Shown here: piece after piece, positions 45,903 to 57,545 of the stretch | Layout of the letters: every line of letters begins with the position of its first letter | How positions within the stretch are numbered: position 1 is the stretch's first letter | NCBI GenBank assembly: GCA_036924285.1 | Contig: JAYKYS010000002.1 | Location: 34,890,501 to 34,954,500 of the forward strand | Direction of reading: 5' to 3' | DNA from: Asterella californica | Taxonomy: Eukaryota; Streptophyta; Marchantiopsida; Marchantiales; Aytoniaceae | DNA: 64,000 bases | Position numbers and translations under genes: made by a program | Notes under the pieces: generated by a model | Told to the model about the DNA's origin: nothing | Database searches by the model: none | Seen by the model: only the letters and a program-made list of their open reading frames with translations

Positions 45903-46625
45903 ATGAAGCTGCATAAGCTTCTGCCGAAGAAATGCAGACAAGGATCACATTCTTCGAGCACGACCACAAAGGATCACAATCCCTTCGCAGGATACTTGTC
46001 TTCAGACCGTTCCATGGAGCCTACTAGTATGAAGATCGCTGCTCCAAGTCCTGCAAGTCCTGCCATCAGGACTCCACCGTCAGGGTTTTCTTCTCCGGCT
46101 GCCTCTCCAAGCAGACCCCTGCATCTGAAGCGATCGTTAGTTGATGAACTGTTTGAGCTTGAGAATGAAAAGCTTATTGAGGCTTTCAAGATCATCGACA
46201 TAAACGGCGACGGTAAGATCTCGGAGCAGGAACTGCGTCTAATGTGGAAAAGGCTGGGCAAGAGAATTTCAGACAAGGAGCTGAAGTTGATGATTGGGGA
46301 AGCTGATACGAATGGGGATGGAGAAATTGACCTCGAAGAATTCGTAGCTTTTCACAGCAAAATGCTGGTTCACCCCGAAATTGACAGCCCTATGCAACAT
46401 GCTGAGGATGTAAGAGTTGCATTCAACGTGTCCGATGTCTGCCGGAGTGGTCTCATCTCAGCTGCCGGACTGCAAACTGTGATGAGAAGGTTGGGGAAGA
46501 AGAAAGTTACTGCCACTGAATGCGCAGCAATGATTAGATGCGTGGACTCTGATGGTGACGGTCTGATTACCCTCGCCGAGTTTGAGAAGCTGATGTTCTC
46601 CAGCGTTTTTGCTCGAAAGCTTTAA
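45903..46625 (+). CDS. Calmodulin-like EF-hand protein, single exon
   Basis: 240 codons from the first in-frame ATG (45903) to TAA. The N-terminal about 85 residues are basic and Ser/Thr/Pro-rich (MKLHKLLPKKCRQGSHSSST; SPASPAIRTPPSG) and probably disordered or a membrane-association tail. Then four EF-hand positions: EF1 loop DINGDGKISEQE, EF2 DTNGDGEIDLEE, EF3 DVCRSGLISAAG (lacks the acidic -Z ligand and position 3/5 ligands, so probably does not bind calcium) and EF4 DSDGDGLITLAE. This fits the plant CML family of calcium sensors, which are often intronless. Closest plant number cannot be told from sequence alone. A TATA box precedes it. Confidence 0.9.
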   Translation: MKLHKLLPKKCRQGSHSSSTTTKDHNPFAGYLSSDRSMEPTSMKIAAPSPASPAIRTPPSGFSSPAASPSRPLHLKRSLVDELFELENEKLIEAFKIIDINGDGKISEQELRLMWKRLGKRISDKELKLMIGEADTNGDGEIDLEEFVAFHSKMLVHPEIDSPMQHAEDVRVAFNVSDVCRSGLISAAGLQTVMRRLGKKKVTATECAAMIRCVDSDGDGLITLAEFEKLMFSSVFARKL

Positions 46626-49600
46626 CTGATCTGCAGCAGCATCGACCATGACCTTCGAGCTCATTGCTCACCTTCTACCCACTGCATTAACCTGGAGTGA
46701 TCGACGACATTTTTGTGGATTGACAGTAAACCTCGACATCATCCTCCGATCATGGACAGTGCCCGTTCACAGTGCTGTAAAGGGCTCTACGATGTATCAT
46801 TTTGTACAGCGCGGTCTTCTAGCTAAGCTTATGAAGATCACGAGATCTAAACTAGGAGAGTTGCCCTTGATCGTGAATGATCACATATCTGGCGAAGATC
46901 TTCCCACCGACTGTAAATATGCTAATCGGCCCCCACGCTTGCGCTCAGATTCAAGCATGAACGATATGTATATAAGCTGGCCCCTGAGTTCTTCCATAGC
47001 CACAGAAGCGCGAAAGCGAAGTGAGGGAAGTTGATTAACGACCATGGCCAGCGAAGGGTGCATTGATCTTCCTCACTAGTGAGATCTAAAAGTACCACTT
47101 GAGACCAGAGTTGTAAATTACTCAAAGAAATTTGGAGGCATAAATGGTGACTTATACGTGGCGAGAGAGGCAGTAATGTACCTTATCGAGCATTATAGAG
47201 CCTACTTTTCGTTACTACACCGTAGAAATTAAAGAGTCTCCGTAGCTCAATCAGATTTAGACAAGACTAGACCTGACCTGCATTTTGCGAAAGTTTATAG
47301 GCCTTCATACTTGAATGAGTATGACCTGTTGTAGTTATTAGCCTGATAGGCTAATCGGACACGATCCGTAGATTCTACAGATTGACTCAATCTGACTCAA
47401 TCGTGAGCAAATGGAGAGGAAAGCCTTTTTATTCACGTGAACGTCATGTATCGGAGATTTTATATAATGAAGTATGAGCTGGAACATATCCACTTGAGAC
47501 GTCCATAACGACTGTCCGTTTCCTCGTGATTGGATCTACCATCCCGGTGAAGGAAGGCCAACCGTCCAAGGCCTTCCTTCATGCTTGAGATGTCACTCCT
47601 ACGCTATCTGTATGTAATAGCAGTAGATCTAGAGCAACAGGGCTTACAATACTAAATTCAATCTACATCGACAGTCAGTGTGTCAACAACGACGTACTTT
47701 TATGATCAGTGTTAGGCTTTAAGCAATACAAGGTTGTCAAATTTTGGACCAGGATGCAGTCGCAAGGCAAGAATCTCGAGCTCTTGGGTGGCTCACTTGG
47801 GCAGTGTCAGAACAATGAACTGAGGTATACGGCCGGTTTGCCGCTTGTTTTTTGGTGAATTGCTGGTATTTCCGGCAACTGATTCCAAACTGCGGTCAAC
47901 AGGCCTAGGAGGATTAATTTGACTTCGAAGTTGGACCCGAGGCTCCTTTTCTTTCATGCACTCAAATGATCATGCAGTGGATTTGGATAGCTAAAACAGC
48001 ATCATCTGGTTGGTCACCATCAAATTGTAGTCTACTATTTGCTGAAACTGCTGTTCTGAGAATCGACGTGTCACTGAGCACATGCAGTACCTTGGTGCAG
48101 ATGTAGACGAGTACCGGATGATGCTCGCAGTACTCTGACGTACGCGTTAGTCCAACTTCTGTGATTTTCTAGTCTTAGTTTCAGTATGTTCTGCCATCAT
48201 CGAGGGACGTGACTCATATTTGCTCATGATCAGAGCGACAATATGTACACTAGTCTAAGCACATTCTGCCTCCGACTCGAGTATCGAATATTGTTCTATA
48301 TAGCTCAATACATCACATTTATGGGATTAGACACAACGTTACAGTTATTTACTTCCTCCACCTCAGAAGGAATATGAACTCGATCCACCCTTCTTGGTGA
48401 ATACCTGCAGCAGATAGTCCAGGTTACTGTGTCATGTCAAATGTACGTGATGGACGGTGCTTGAACAAATTCAGGATTCAGGATATTGTAACACAGTCAG
48501 GAATATTGGGAGAACTGTCTGTTGCAGGTCGGGGTCTGATCAAGCAGGTATTCACGGAGAGAGGTGGATCGAGTTTATCATTCATCATGGGGTAGAGCAA
48601 ATAAATTTCTGCACAAAGTTACGGAAATCAAGCGGCCTACGGTGGACAGTGCCATATATAGTGGCTTTCTGCGACTTATGTTTGGCCCAGGAACATTCTA
48701 GCTTATTGACACTGTCACATCGTGTCAATGTCAGGTCTGTCGGAATCAGTTTTGTCAACGCTCGTCTTTTACAACACCTACGACTTGTCCAGCAACCCCC
48801 ATAGAGCTTTCACGAATTTCCAACTCTTTCTGGGCAACCATCAGAACTGACACATATCCGGTCAAACAAAAGGATCAGAATATAACGCGAGTATTACGAT
48901 GCTCATTGCTCTCCCGTACGGCACCTAGTCAGATAGAGCTTGCCACGAGAGATAGGCGTTAATAGCAACGAAGATCAGTGCACGTGAATGGTAAGTAGTC
49001 ACTGAAATCTATGAAATCCTTTTAAGTTATTTTAGAGTTCTGTATATAGTACTATCTTCTTCATTCTCAAATTCTTGGGAGCGTGTATTACGACCACTAA
49101 ACTGCGTGCGTTGTCTTCCAGTTTAGAATTGAGAATAGACGACCATCTGTGATAATGCCGGCAGAATACATGAGTCTCGCTGGGGGAAGCAATCCGCGAA
49201 ACTGGAAAAAAAAACTGTACAAAATTAAGTGAGACACTAAATAAAATATGCTGGTGGAGATCTCTAATGGAGTTCAAAGCCTTCGTTTGGAAATGGGTTG
49301 GGAAGCGGATGAATAATACGTTAAAATCTTTAACAGTTGCGTATTCCATCTCTCCGTTTTCAGATATGGAGAGAGGCAAATATCCTTCCCCCGGCCTTGT
49401 ACATTGAATTTCGTTTACTTTATCGTGCAAACCGTGTAATGTTATAAAGAATAATACAAAAAGTTATTGTGAAAAATAAATTTATTTATAATTGATATAT
49501 GTTGACTGTACTTTGAATTCTAACAGATCTAAATATAAACCATAAGTGGAGGACTGACTGACTAAGAGTATAAGTCAAGGACAGAGATCTTCCCAAAGCA

Positions 49601-49740
49601 GTCATTTTCTGAAGACATTAATGTACACTTGATATAATTAAGTGTACATGAGGTGAATGTGCATAGAAGTGGTCGTTCCGGCCGGAGAGCGGAAAGTGAC
49701 ACACTGGAAAAATAGAATTTAAATTCTCGTCCTCGGTAAG
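46626..49740. other. Intergenic region with strong hairpins
   Basis: The first 400 bases are probably 3' UTR. A perfect 12-bp hairpin TGAAGGAAGGCC / GGCCTTCCTTCA with a 10-nt loop lies at 47548-47581. A second inverted repeat ATGTACACTT / AAGTGTACAT lies at about 49,620-49,649. No gene is recognised. Confidence 0.4.
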
Positions 49741-50640
49741 ATGCGGGGGAGGGGGGTTGTGGTTTTGGGTGTTAGGGTTAGCTGCTCTATTTTGGACTTG
49801 TTGTGGCTTGTTGTGGCTTGGGGGTTACGGCAAGATCGTGTGTTATCGTCTTTGCGGGACGGGGCCTTGCTGTTCTTCGTGTTCGGACTTTCTCGGCGGT
49901 TTGGAGTGCTGCGGGCTTGGGGATTAGGGCTGAGTCGTGTGTTCTTGTCTTCGTCCTGTTTGATGTGTGACGGGGTCTTGTTGAGATGGAGTATCGTGAT
50001 GTGATGTATTGTTCGAGGGTGATGTTTTCTCTATGATGGTGCCCTGCTGCCGAGATAGAGGATTTCGCAGTCTTCCTGTCGACCGCGAGAAGAGGTGGAC
50101 GGTGTTGCTTCTTGGCGGTGCCGGGACTGTATGCTTTTCATCGTTCTTCGTTTTGGGGGAGCGGTGGTCTGCGTGGTTCTATGGCTAAGTTTCTTTGGAG
50201 GTTCTACTGTTTATGCATGTGCCTTGTTGCACAGTTGTTCTTGCTGTGGCGGTGTTGGGCTATCTGAGGGACGGACAGATGAAGTCACACGCGGTATCAC
50301 GCGGTGGGTTTTCTCTCATAGTTCTTTTATTTCAGTGTTGCAGTGTTCGTTCCTCTCGGCTGTCCCGGTTGGTTTTCTGCTATCTGGCTTTTCGTTCGAC
50401 TGACAGTTTGCTTTGGTGCTTAAAGTTCTTTCTCTGTCTCCGTCAGAAAGGTATCAGTGCCAAGCCGACGGTTTCGTTTTCTGCCTTTTGCTGTCATGTT
50501 TTTTCGCTTGTTTGCCGTGTTCCTCGTTCATGGTCTTTGGGGACTGGCGCTCGTCATGGTGTCGCTGCTGTTGTTGTGCCGGCGGCAGTGCTGACGTGCC
50601 ATCGTGTATGTGTCTTTGCCGCTGGACGGTGACGACGCAG
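49741..50640 (+). other. Strand-asymmetric G+T-rich stretch
   Basis: About 900 bases in which the plus strand is dominated by G and T with few A, quite unlike both flanks. Several overlapping open frames exist because stop codons need A. They show Cys/Leu/Val-rich compositional sequence, not family features. I therefore call no gene here. Confidence 0.5.
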
Positions 50641-50729
50641 CATGTCAGTTTGCTTATGCTGACACTGCTAGGACACCAGTTGGAGTCTGTGTCCATGCTT
50701 GTGCTGCTTCATTTAGGGACCTTCACTCT

Positions 50730-51062
50730 AAATACTCCGTGCTATACATATTGTACTCCTTTCTACGCCGCTTCCACTCGATGATGAGTTTATTACCGCT
50801 CCGGCCATATCCTCGGACGATGAGCTGCTGGAGCTGGCTGCGTCCTTAGAGGCTGTAGAGACTGCGAGGACACATGACAGTTCACAAGAAACAACCGGTT
50901 TCAGTTCTTTACCTGCCATCAAAGACAAGTCCTTATTAGAGACTCTACTGATTCCTTACACTGCTCCAAGGTTTTCATTCTACTCTAGTAAGGTCTCGTT
51001 GATCAGTTTCGACGACCGTACACTACAGCTGACCCGTTCTTACAGTTATCTGAACCTAGCAT
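50730..51062 (+). CDS. Unidentified open frame or exon
   Basis: An open frame of about 110 codons without an ATG, running from ILRAIHIVLLSTPLPLDDEF through ISSDDELLELAASLEAVETA, an alpha-helical acidic stretch, to LQLTRSYSYLNLA and TAA. Composition is ordinary for protein, unlike the G+T-rich segment just before. No family is recognised. It could be the last exon of a gene, or part of a degenerate transposon with the remnant at 51679-52160. Confidence 0.3.
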
Positions 51063-51678
51063 AATCTACGAGTACCGTCGACTTCATGCAGAAGTTCGAT
51101 TACGTCAAGATAGACAAGACCTGTTATCCCTGTCCTGTCCACGTTCTATCTCTCGCAAGTTTGGCTGGCCCATACCGTTTTTTTTCTTTTTCGGAGGACG
51201 GGATTTCGCTGTATTTTCAAGATAGGCGGTTTTGCATGTTTAGCTACCCTGCGTTTTTTGTCCGAGAAGGTGGTTCCAATCATTCGACTGTGCACATCAT
51301 TTTACAGATTTTTTAATTTGCCTTGCATCTGTACTCAGCTGGACCCATTCCGATACCGCTTCATTTGTCACCACCACATGGATATGGATCGGCAGTGTCT
51401 CTGCGGAGACAAGCGAGAGTGAAGATGCCGATCCTGGAGTTGTCAGTGACAGTGTGTCCGACGGGAAGTGCCTTGAACCCTCCCTCTTCTCACTCTTTTC
51501 TACTTTCTTGCACAAGCAGTGCGAGTCAAGAATATTTTCTATTGAAAAGGGTAGTATCATGTACCTGCATTTCCAAGGCGTTATATGTATCCATGGTAAA
51601 TCTTGTGTCGAGATGAAGAAGAAGTTACTGCAGGTAGGTGGATGAGACCAGCAGCATCCAGTTGGTGCGGAGATATGC

Positions 51679-52160
51679 GTGAAGCAACTCTCCAACAAAA
51701 GATTGCACACATTATTGGGCATGGTCGGGTACTGTTTAAAGGATGAGAAATTGGAGCATCATCATGTTGTGATGAAAAACATTACTAAGAGTATGGTCGC
51801 GGATGCTAACGAGTTGTTTATGTTGCTAGGAGCTGCTGATACAAAAAATAGTGTAGAGCTGAATCACATGAATATTTTGCCCAGGGCGCTCCAGTTTAAC
51901 AGATACAAAAGCTCACACTTGGTGTCGAATACTTTATTTCATTGTCTCCGTCAGATGTTGGTTTCTGGGAATTCTCACCTTCGCCTAGGTGGATCATGCA
52001 GGCAGGTATACAGAAAAGACGGTCGGACTCTCCGTGGAACTCCTTCATTAGGTCTGAGCAGGTCACCCCCGAGGACATAAATAATATTTTCTTTCATATT
52101 GACAATAGGCGCTGCCCACATTGCAGCTGCAGGTACTTCGAATGGGAGCTGAACGAGTAG
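51679..52160 (+). pseudogene. Unidentified protein remnant with one frameshift
   Basis: The first frame reads LLGMVGYCLKDEKLEHHHVV, VELNHMNILPRALQFNRYKS to LRQMLVSG; after a frame change near 51,975 it continues FSPSPRWIM, SFIRSEQVTPEDINNIFFHI, DNRRCPHCSCRYFEWELNE and a stop. The two frames join without overlap, as expected for a once-continuous protein. A CPHCSC cluster could bind zinc. No family could be named, and it sits beside retroelements, so a transposon origin is likely. Confidence 0.5.
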
Positions 52161-52604
52161 AACGAGGATGACAACAGTGAGGAGCAAGCAAGCGACCGAC
52201 AGGAGGCAGGCGAGACACAGTAGGCACCATTCTCAGAAGCAGAGCAGCATCTCCCAGAGTTCATACCTCTAGCAGATATGATGTTGAGGTGCCAAAATGA
52301 CCCCATCAAACTCGATTAGTAGCTCCTCACTTATCATTTCTCCTTTCGTTCATGATGAGTTTGTTTCATGTCTTCCTGTTCGAAAGTCTCTTGCACTATA
52401 CACATCCTTCTACAGTATATACATCCTTCTATAGTGTTTGCATCTCTGCGTGCGGTTGGGGACCGTGTTTTCTACAGTCTTGCTGGTAAGACAGTACACC
52501 CTATCTACGGGACAATCCACTTTACAATACCGATTCCACAGTACTTCACTTATGTACTGGGTACGTTGTACTTAGTGCGACAACGGCTGTATGTGGACAA
52601 CGAC
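52161..52604. other. Short spacer before the plus-strand retroelement cluster
   Basis: No gene or repeat recognised. Confidence 0.35.
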
Positions 52605-52762
52605 TGCGCGACAACTTGGCGGCTACATGCTTGACTTCTACTCCGACGCTTGAGTTTAGTAGTTCTAGAAGTTAGCTCATATTACTTCTAGTCCTTTATG
52701 TATATGTTTGACACTTTTGCATACGGTGTTAACACTATTTTGAATCTTAGTAGGTTGATAAT

Positions 52763-53657
52763 TGATGATGTAATTGATAAGTTTATAGATCGGCAAGAGG
52801 TGTATGTGGAGATCAAGTACAAGTCAGTGGCAAAGAAAGTCAAACCAATGGCTTTGCCTTTACCACTCGATTACAATCAGAAGATGGAGCAAGCTGCACG
52901 AGAACCGACGCTCAGAGGACCGAGAAGAATTGGGCACCAGTTCACAGAAACAACACTGAAGGAGCTGAGGATTGGAGGTGATGGACTTCTTACTGAGCAA
53001 GAGAAGAAGAGCTTCAGGGAGATCCTATCTAGGCATGGTAAGGCGTTTGCGTTTGAGTCACATGAAGTAGGATGTGTAGATCCAAGTGTAGTTGCACCTA
53101 TGGTAATCTTTACTATACCGCATGTGCTTTGGAATCTACGTCCTATCCCTGTACCTAGAGCTCATCTACCAAAGCTGATAGACTTGCTCAATGAGAGGAT
53201 TAGGATGGGTATCTTGGAACCATCTATAGCTCCCTACTCTAGCAGATGGTTTATTGTTCCGAAGAAGAGTGGAGCTTTGAGATTTATCCAAGATATGCAG
53301 CCAGTTAACAAGGTGACTATCAGGAATATGGGTATAGGACCTATTGTAGACGAGTTTGCAGAGGCTTTTGCTGATCGTGCTATCTATTCAATGGGAGACT
53401 TATATTCAGGTTATGATCACATTCAGTTATGCTCTGAAAGTAGAGACTTGACTACAATGAGGACACCTTTGGGATTACTAAGGATGTGCACCTTGCCACA
53501 AGGTGCTACCAATTCTGTAGCACATATGATGAATGACATGAACAAAGTTTTGAGGGACTTCATTGCTGAAAAAACTATGCCATTCCTTGATGATGTGCCG
53601 ATCAAAGGATGTGTTGAGGAGGAGAAGAATGAGATAAAAGATCAGAGGGGGTGCCGT
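52763..53657 (+). pseudogene. B2 pol, first part (RT)
   Basis: Collinear with B1 pol from VIDKFIDRQEVYVEIKYKSV. It includes RPIPVPRAHLPKLIDLLNE, YSSRWFIVPKKSGALRFIQD, QGATNSVAHMMNDMNK and the same PFLDDVPIKG active site, up to KDQRGCR, where the family C LTR is inserted at a CCGT duplication (53654-53657, 55664-55667). Confidence 0.88.
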
Positions 53658-55663
53658 TGTCGTGTCGTGGACCGGCTCCTACATGAAAATCAAATTTTGA
53701 CTTTTGTCGCTCCAAAGACACTTATGGGTAAGACAAGCTAGGCCCTAGCTTACGAGTTTTTGGCACAATTTCAGATCTCCATTTCCATCGCATAGATGGG
53801 TAGAGCTCTTTGTCAGCTTTCCATAGGCACTTTGTCTACTTCGTTTGGACGCCTAGTGGAAAAGTTACAGGACTCGAAGATGGAGAAAATAAGCTAGACC
53901 CCAGCTTATGAGTTTTTGGCACCACTTCGGATCTTCATTTTTATCGCACCAGTGGATAGAGCTCCTTGTCAGCTTTCCATAGGCACTTCATCTACTTCGT
54001 TTGGACGCCTAGTGGAAAAGTTACAAGACTCGAAAGATGAAGAAAACAGGCCCCAGCTTACGAGCTTTTGGCGCAACTTCGGATCTTCACTTTCATCACA
54101 TGGATGGGTAGAGCTCGTTGTCAGCTTTCCATGGGCATCTTGTTTACTTCGTTTAGACATCCAGAGAAGAAGTTATGCGATTCGAAAGAAAGTAAAATCA
54201 AGCTAGGCTCTTGGTTACTTGCTGATTGGGTATTTAGGGCTTCAGGCGTTATATCAAAGACGCATGCTTCTTATTATTTGAGGGTTGAACTTCGTACATA
54301 CAGACTGTTGCAAGGGGGCTGCTTAAGGGGTTTGCTTGTTCCTGCGACCTGTCGATGGATGTTTTGGAGAATTGGGAAGTCCAATACACGCGCGCAAGGT
54401 GTCATCGGGTTCAGATCTGTGCAGGCTACGCACAGGTTAAGACGGTTCTTGAAGAGACGGATCGGTTGTTGTGTTCTGGGAGAAACTGAGACGTAGGAAG
54501 CAGATTTGAGGTTTTCAGTTACCTGTGAAGAAGAGTTGGACCGTTCGGGCCGTTCTGGAGTCCAAACTTGCTGTCCTTGGATCCAACGGGATCAGAACAC
54601 CGATTTCTACAGGAAATTGAAAACGATATCAGTTTTCATCGGGCGGTTTGGAAGTTCTGAGTGAAATTGGCTCGCAGGGAAGCGCTTACATCAGATTTTC
54701 GTTCACCTGCGACCTGAGGTTGGGCTGTTCTTCGCGATCGGTGAGCCAAGCTCTTCGTTCTTGGTGCCTACGCGATCAAGGAATCCTCATGTACACATAG
54801 GAGAAGACTGTAAGTGAATTGGATTGTTGGTTTGGGTGTGGTGAGCGAATTTGAGCAGGGAGCCGATTTACGTCAGTTTTTTGCAACCTGCGACCAAATT
54901 TCTCGAGTGGTTTTGCAAGGGGAACTCCAAACGGCTTGTTTGGAGTCTTGTTGGGTTCAGGGTAGCTAGATCTACCTACCAGCGAAGACGGATATCAGTT
55001 TAGACGATCCGTTTGTGCGGTGTGCGCGATTTTAAGCCGTAGGAAGGAGTTTTTGGAGGTTCGGTCACCTGCGACAAAAAATCAGCGATATCTCGACTGT
55101 TGGGAGTCGGATCTGAAGGTTTCTTGGGTTAACGGAGTCAGCGGAGGAGACCCTATCAACATCTGAAGTCCGTTCAGCGAAAGGAGGAAGTCCACAGATA
55201 GGCCTTTTTCGGTTTTTTCGCTAGGGGTTTTGCTCTTTTGAGTTCGTTAGAGTTCTGGTTGGCTATATACAGCTTGTGGTAGCTAGCTTTAGCTAAGAGC
55301 TCATACATGGATGTGGTTTGGACTTGGGTTTGGATCGCGTGATACTGTTGTGGCTCTGCTTGTTAGCAAAGAGAGGTTTCTCTTGCTTAGAGCTACGCTT
55401 TGGTGGTTTTGGGTCGGGGTTGCGATTCAAGGGTTGTTTTCAGGGGCTTTTGAAGCAGGTTACAGACCGCTCTGGTCTGTTTTTCAGTTCTGTGCTCTTA
55501 GGAGAAAGAACCGGAAGTGTACATACATTTGGAGTGTATATATCGCAGCGTTCGTTTTCGTGGTTGTCTTTCTCTGTCTTGTCTCTGTTTCAGCACACAA
55601 CATCTCCACACCCAGGAACCTCGCGTTTTCCTAGACATCCTTCACGCAATATCCGACACGATA
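53658..55663 (+). mobile_element. Family C solo LTR inserted in B2 pol
   Basis: 2,006 bp starting TGTCGTGTCGTGG and ending CCGACACGATA, flanked by CCGT (53654-53657 and 55664-55667). The interrupted sequence is continuous in B1, which proves the borders. The 3' end is TA rather than the usual CA. Three tandem units of about 155 bp lie at about 53,735-54,205; the copy at 27508 has two. There are no internal coding parts, so this is a solo LTR. Confidence 0.9.
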
Positions 55664-57497
55664 CCGTAAGTTTGTTGCAGATCACATATCTGACTGTGAT
55701 AAGATACTGAGTCGACTGGAGGAGGTTCATTTGACTTTATGAGGAGCAAAGTCTGTATTTGGAGAACAGGAGGTGTTGATTGTGGGGCACCTATGTGGAT
55801 CTTATGGTCGGAAACCTTGTCCAAACAAGGTTGATGCCATTCGAAGGATGAAAGAGACATGTGGATCAGTTACCGAGGTGAGAAGGTTTCTAGGTGCATG
55901 TGTGTTTTACCACGTATGGATTCCACACTTTGCGCATGTAGCAGACCCGTTGTACAAGTTGTTGAGGAAGGGGCAAAGATTTCAATGGCAAGAGGAGCAC
56001 AGCAAGTCTATGAAGGAGTTGAAGGATCTGTTGTCTTCACCACCAACTCTACGGAAGGTAACATATGAGTTGGGCAGATCTGTTATCCTTACTGTTGATA
56101 CTAGTCCTATTGGCATTGGATGGACTATAGGACATGATGATGAGGATGGAAATAGATATGTGGTGCGTTTTGGTGCTAAGGTATTATGTTCACGTCAGAG
56201 AGACTACCCTCAGGTCAAGCGAGAGCTATGGGAATTAGTTACTACGATGAAGAGTGACAAGGAATACTTGATAGGAGCACTTGTGGTTGTGGAGACAGAT
56301 TGTTTACCTCTCTTCGGGATGATCACTAGTTGTACAACTCCAGATATTGCTATGTTGAGGTGGATAGCATATATCAAGTCCTTGAACCCAGAGTTTAGAC
56401 ATATTGCAGGAAAAGACAATCCTGTGACAGATATGTTATCAAGGGCTAGGTATTACGATGAGAATTTGTTTCATCTTGTATACCTTGCCAGATGTATTCC
56501 AACGTACGTCATCGTGATGGATTGCATCCTACTTATCCTTTAGCCATTCATTATAAATGGGTAGTCTCGTTTGGGCTTGGACAAATGAGGTATCTAGTCT
56601 TGGCTAGAGAAGATCTATCTAACCAAGTCGAAGGCCGTGCCATGAGGACGAAGACCACTGCTAGTGTCTGCCGCTTTCTACTTGAAGATGTTATTTGTAG
56701 GTATGGGTGTGTGAGAAAGATCATTGCAGATAAGGGTGAGCTGGATTCACAAGAAGCAGTTGAGTTCTTCAAGCGATTGGGAATCAAGTTGGCGTTAATC
56801 ACTGCTTACAATCCTGAAGGGAATGGCAAGAGCGAACGAGGTCATCCGTCAATCATCAAAGCTTTGATAAAAGCTTGCAGGGGTAAGATCCGTGAATGGC
56901 CTAGACTGCTACCATTTGCTTTATGCGCAGATCGTACAACTCATAGTACCGTTACAAGTTACATGCAGTAGAGTTGATACTAGGACAAAAACCTGTGATG
57001 CCGATTGAGGAGATTGTGCCTACTTGGAATGTTTTGCCATGGGAAGATGATAGAAGTACAGAGGATCTTCTTGCATTAAGGATCCAACAGTTAGAACGAA
57101 GACCTGAGGATGTTGCTAAAGCTGTGGAAAGGTTAAAAGCTGCTAGAGAGAGAAACAAAGGCAGATTTGATAGAACGCATAGATTACGACCCAAACCAAT
57201 TAAGGAAGGTGATTGGGTGTTAGTCTATGATAGTAGTCTTGATAATCAGCATAGCGCTATCAGAAAGTTTTCAAGAGATGATTCGGACCTTATGTGGTGT
57301 TAGAAGTTTATGATAATGCCACATACTCTTTGAGAGAGTTAGATGGTGCAGTGCTCAAGATACCAGTCGCAGGGAAGAGAATCAAGCTCTTTAGAAGGAG
57401 AAGGGAGGACCAGAACATTGCAGAGCTTACTGAAGATGAAGTTGAAGACTCAATGGAGGTTGAAGATGAATTTGAAGCTGAAGCTGAAGAGTCTTGA
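55664..57497 (+). pseudogene. B2 pol, second part (RT end, RNase H, integrase)
   Basis: Resumes after the LTR with VLIVGHLCGSYGRKPCPNKV, RNase H (SVILTVDTSPIGIGWTIGHD) and DMLSRARYYDE, then an internal deletion of roughly 140 codons removes the linker and most of the integrase zinc finger, joining to SSCIPCQMYSN in another frame. The integrase core is present (IIADKGELDS; NPEGNGKSERGH). Further frameshifts occur near 56,970 and 57,285, and the acidic tail ends at 57495-57497. The two Trp codons that are TAG in B1 are intact here. Confidence 0.88.
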
Positions 57498-57533
57498 TCT
57501 GGATCTGGCACATACCGGAGGATGTGCAGGTTC

Positions 57534-57545
57534 AGAGGGGGTGGA
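57534..57545 (+). promoter_or_regulatory. Polypurine tract of B2
   Basis: AGAGGGGGTGGA directly before the LTR, identical to the tract of B1. Confidence 0.85.

Noticed and set aside
46648..47034. Open frame of 128 codons after the EF-hand gene
   Set aside because: It begins 20 bases after the stop, matches no family, and has no splice or start context; most likely 3' UTR.
50195..50784. Cys-rich secreted proteins in the G+T-rich block
   Set aside because: Three overlapping frames are open at once because the strand lacks A; residue bias reflects base composition.
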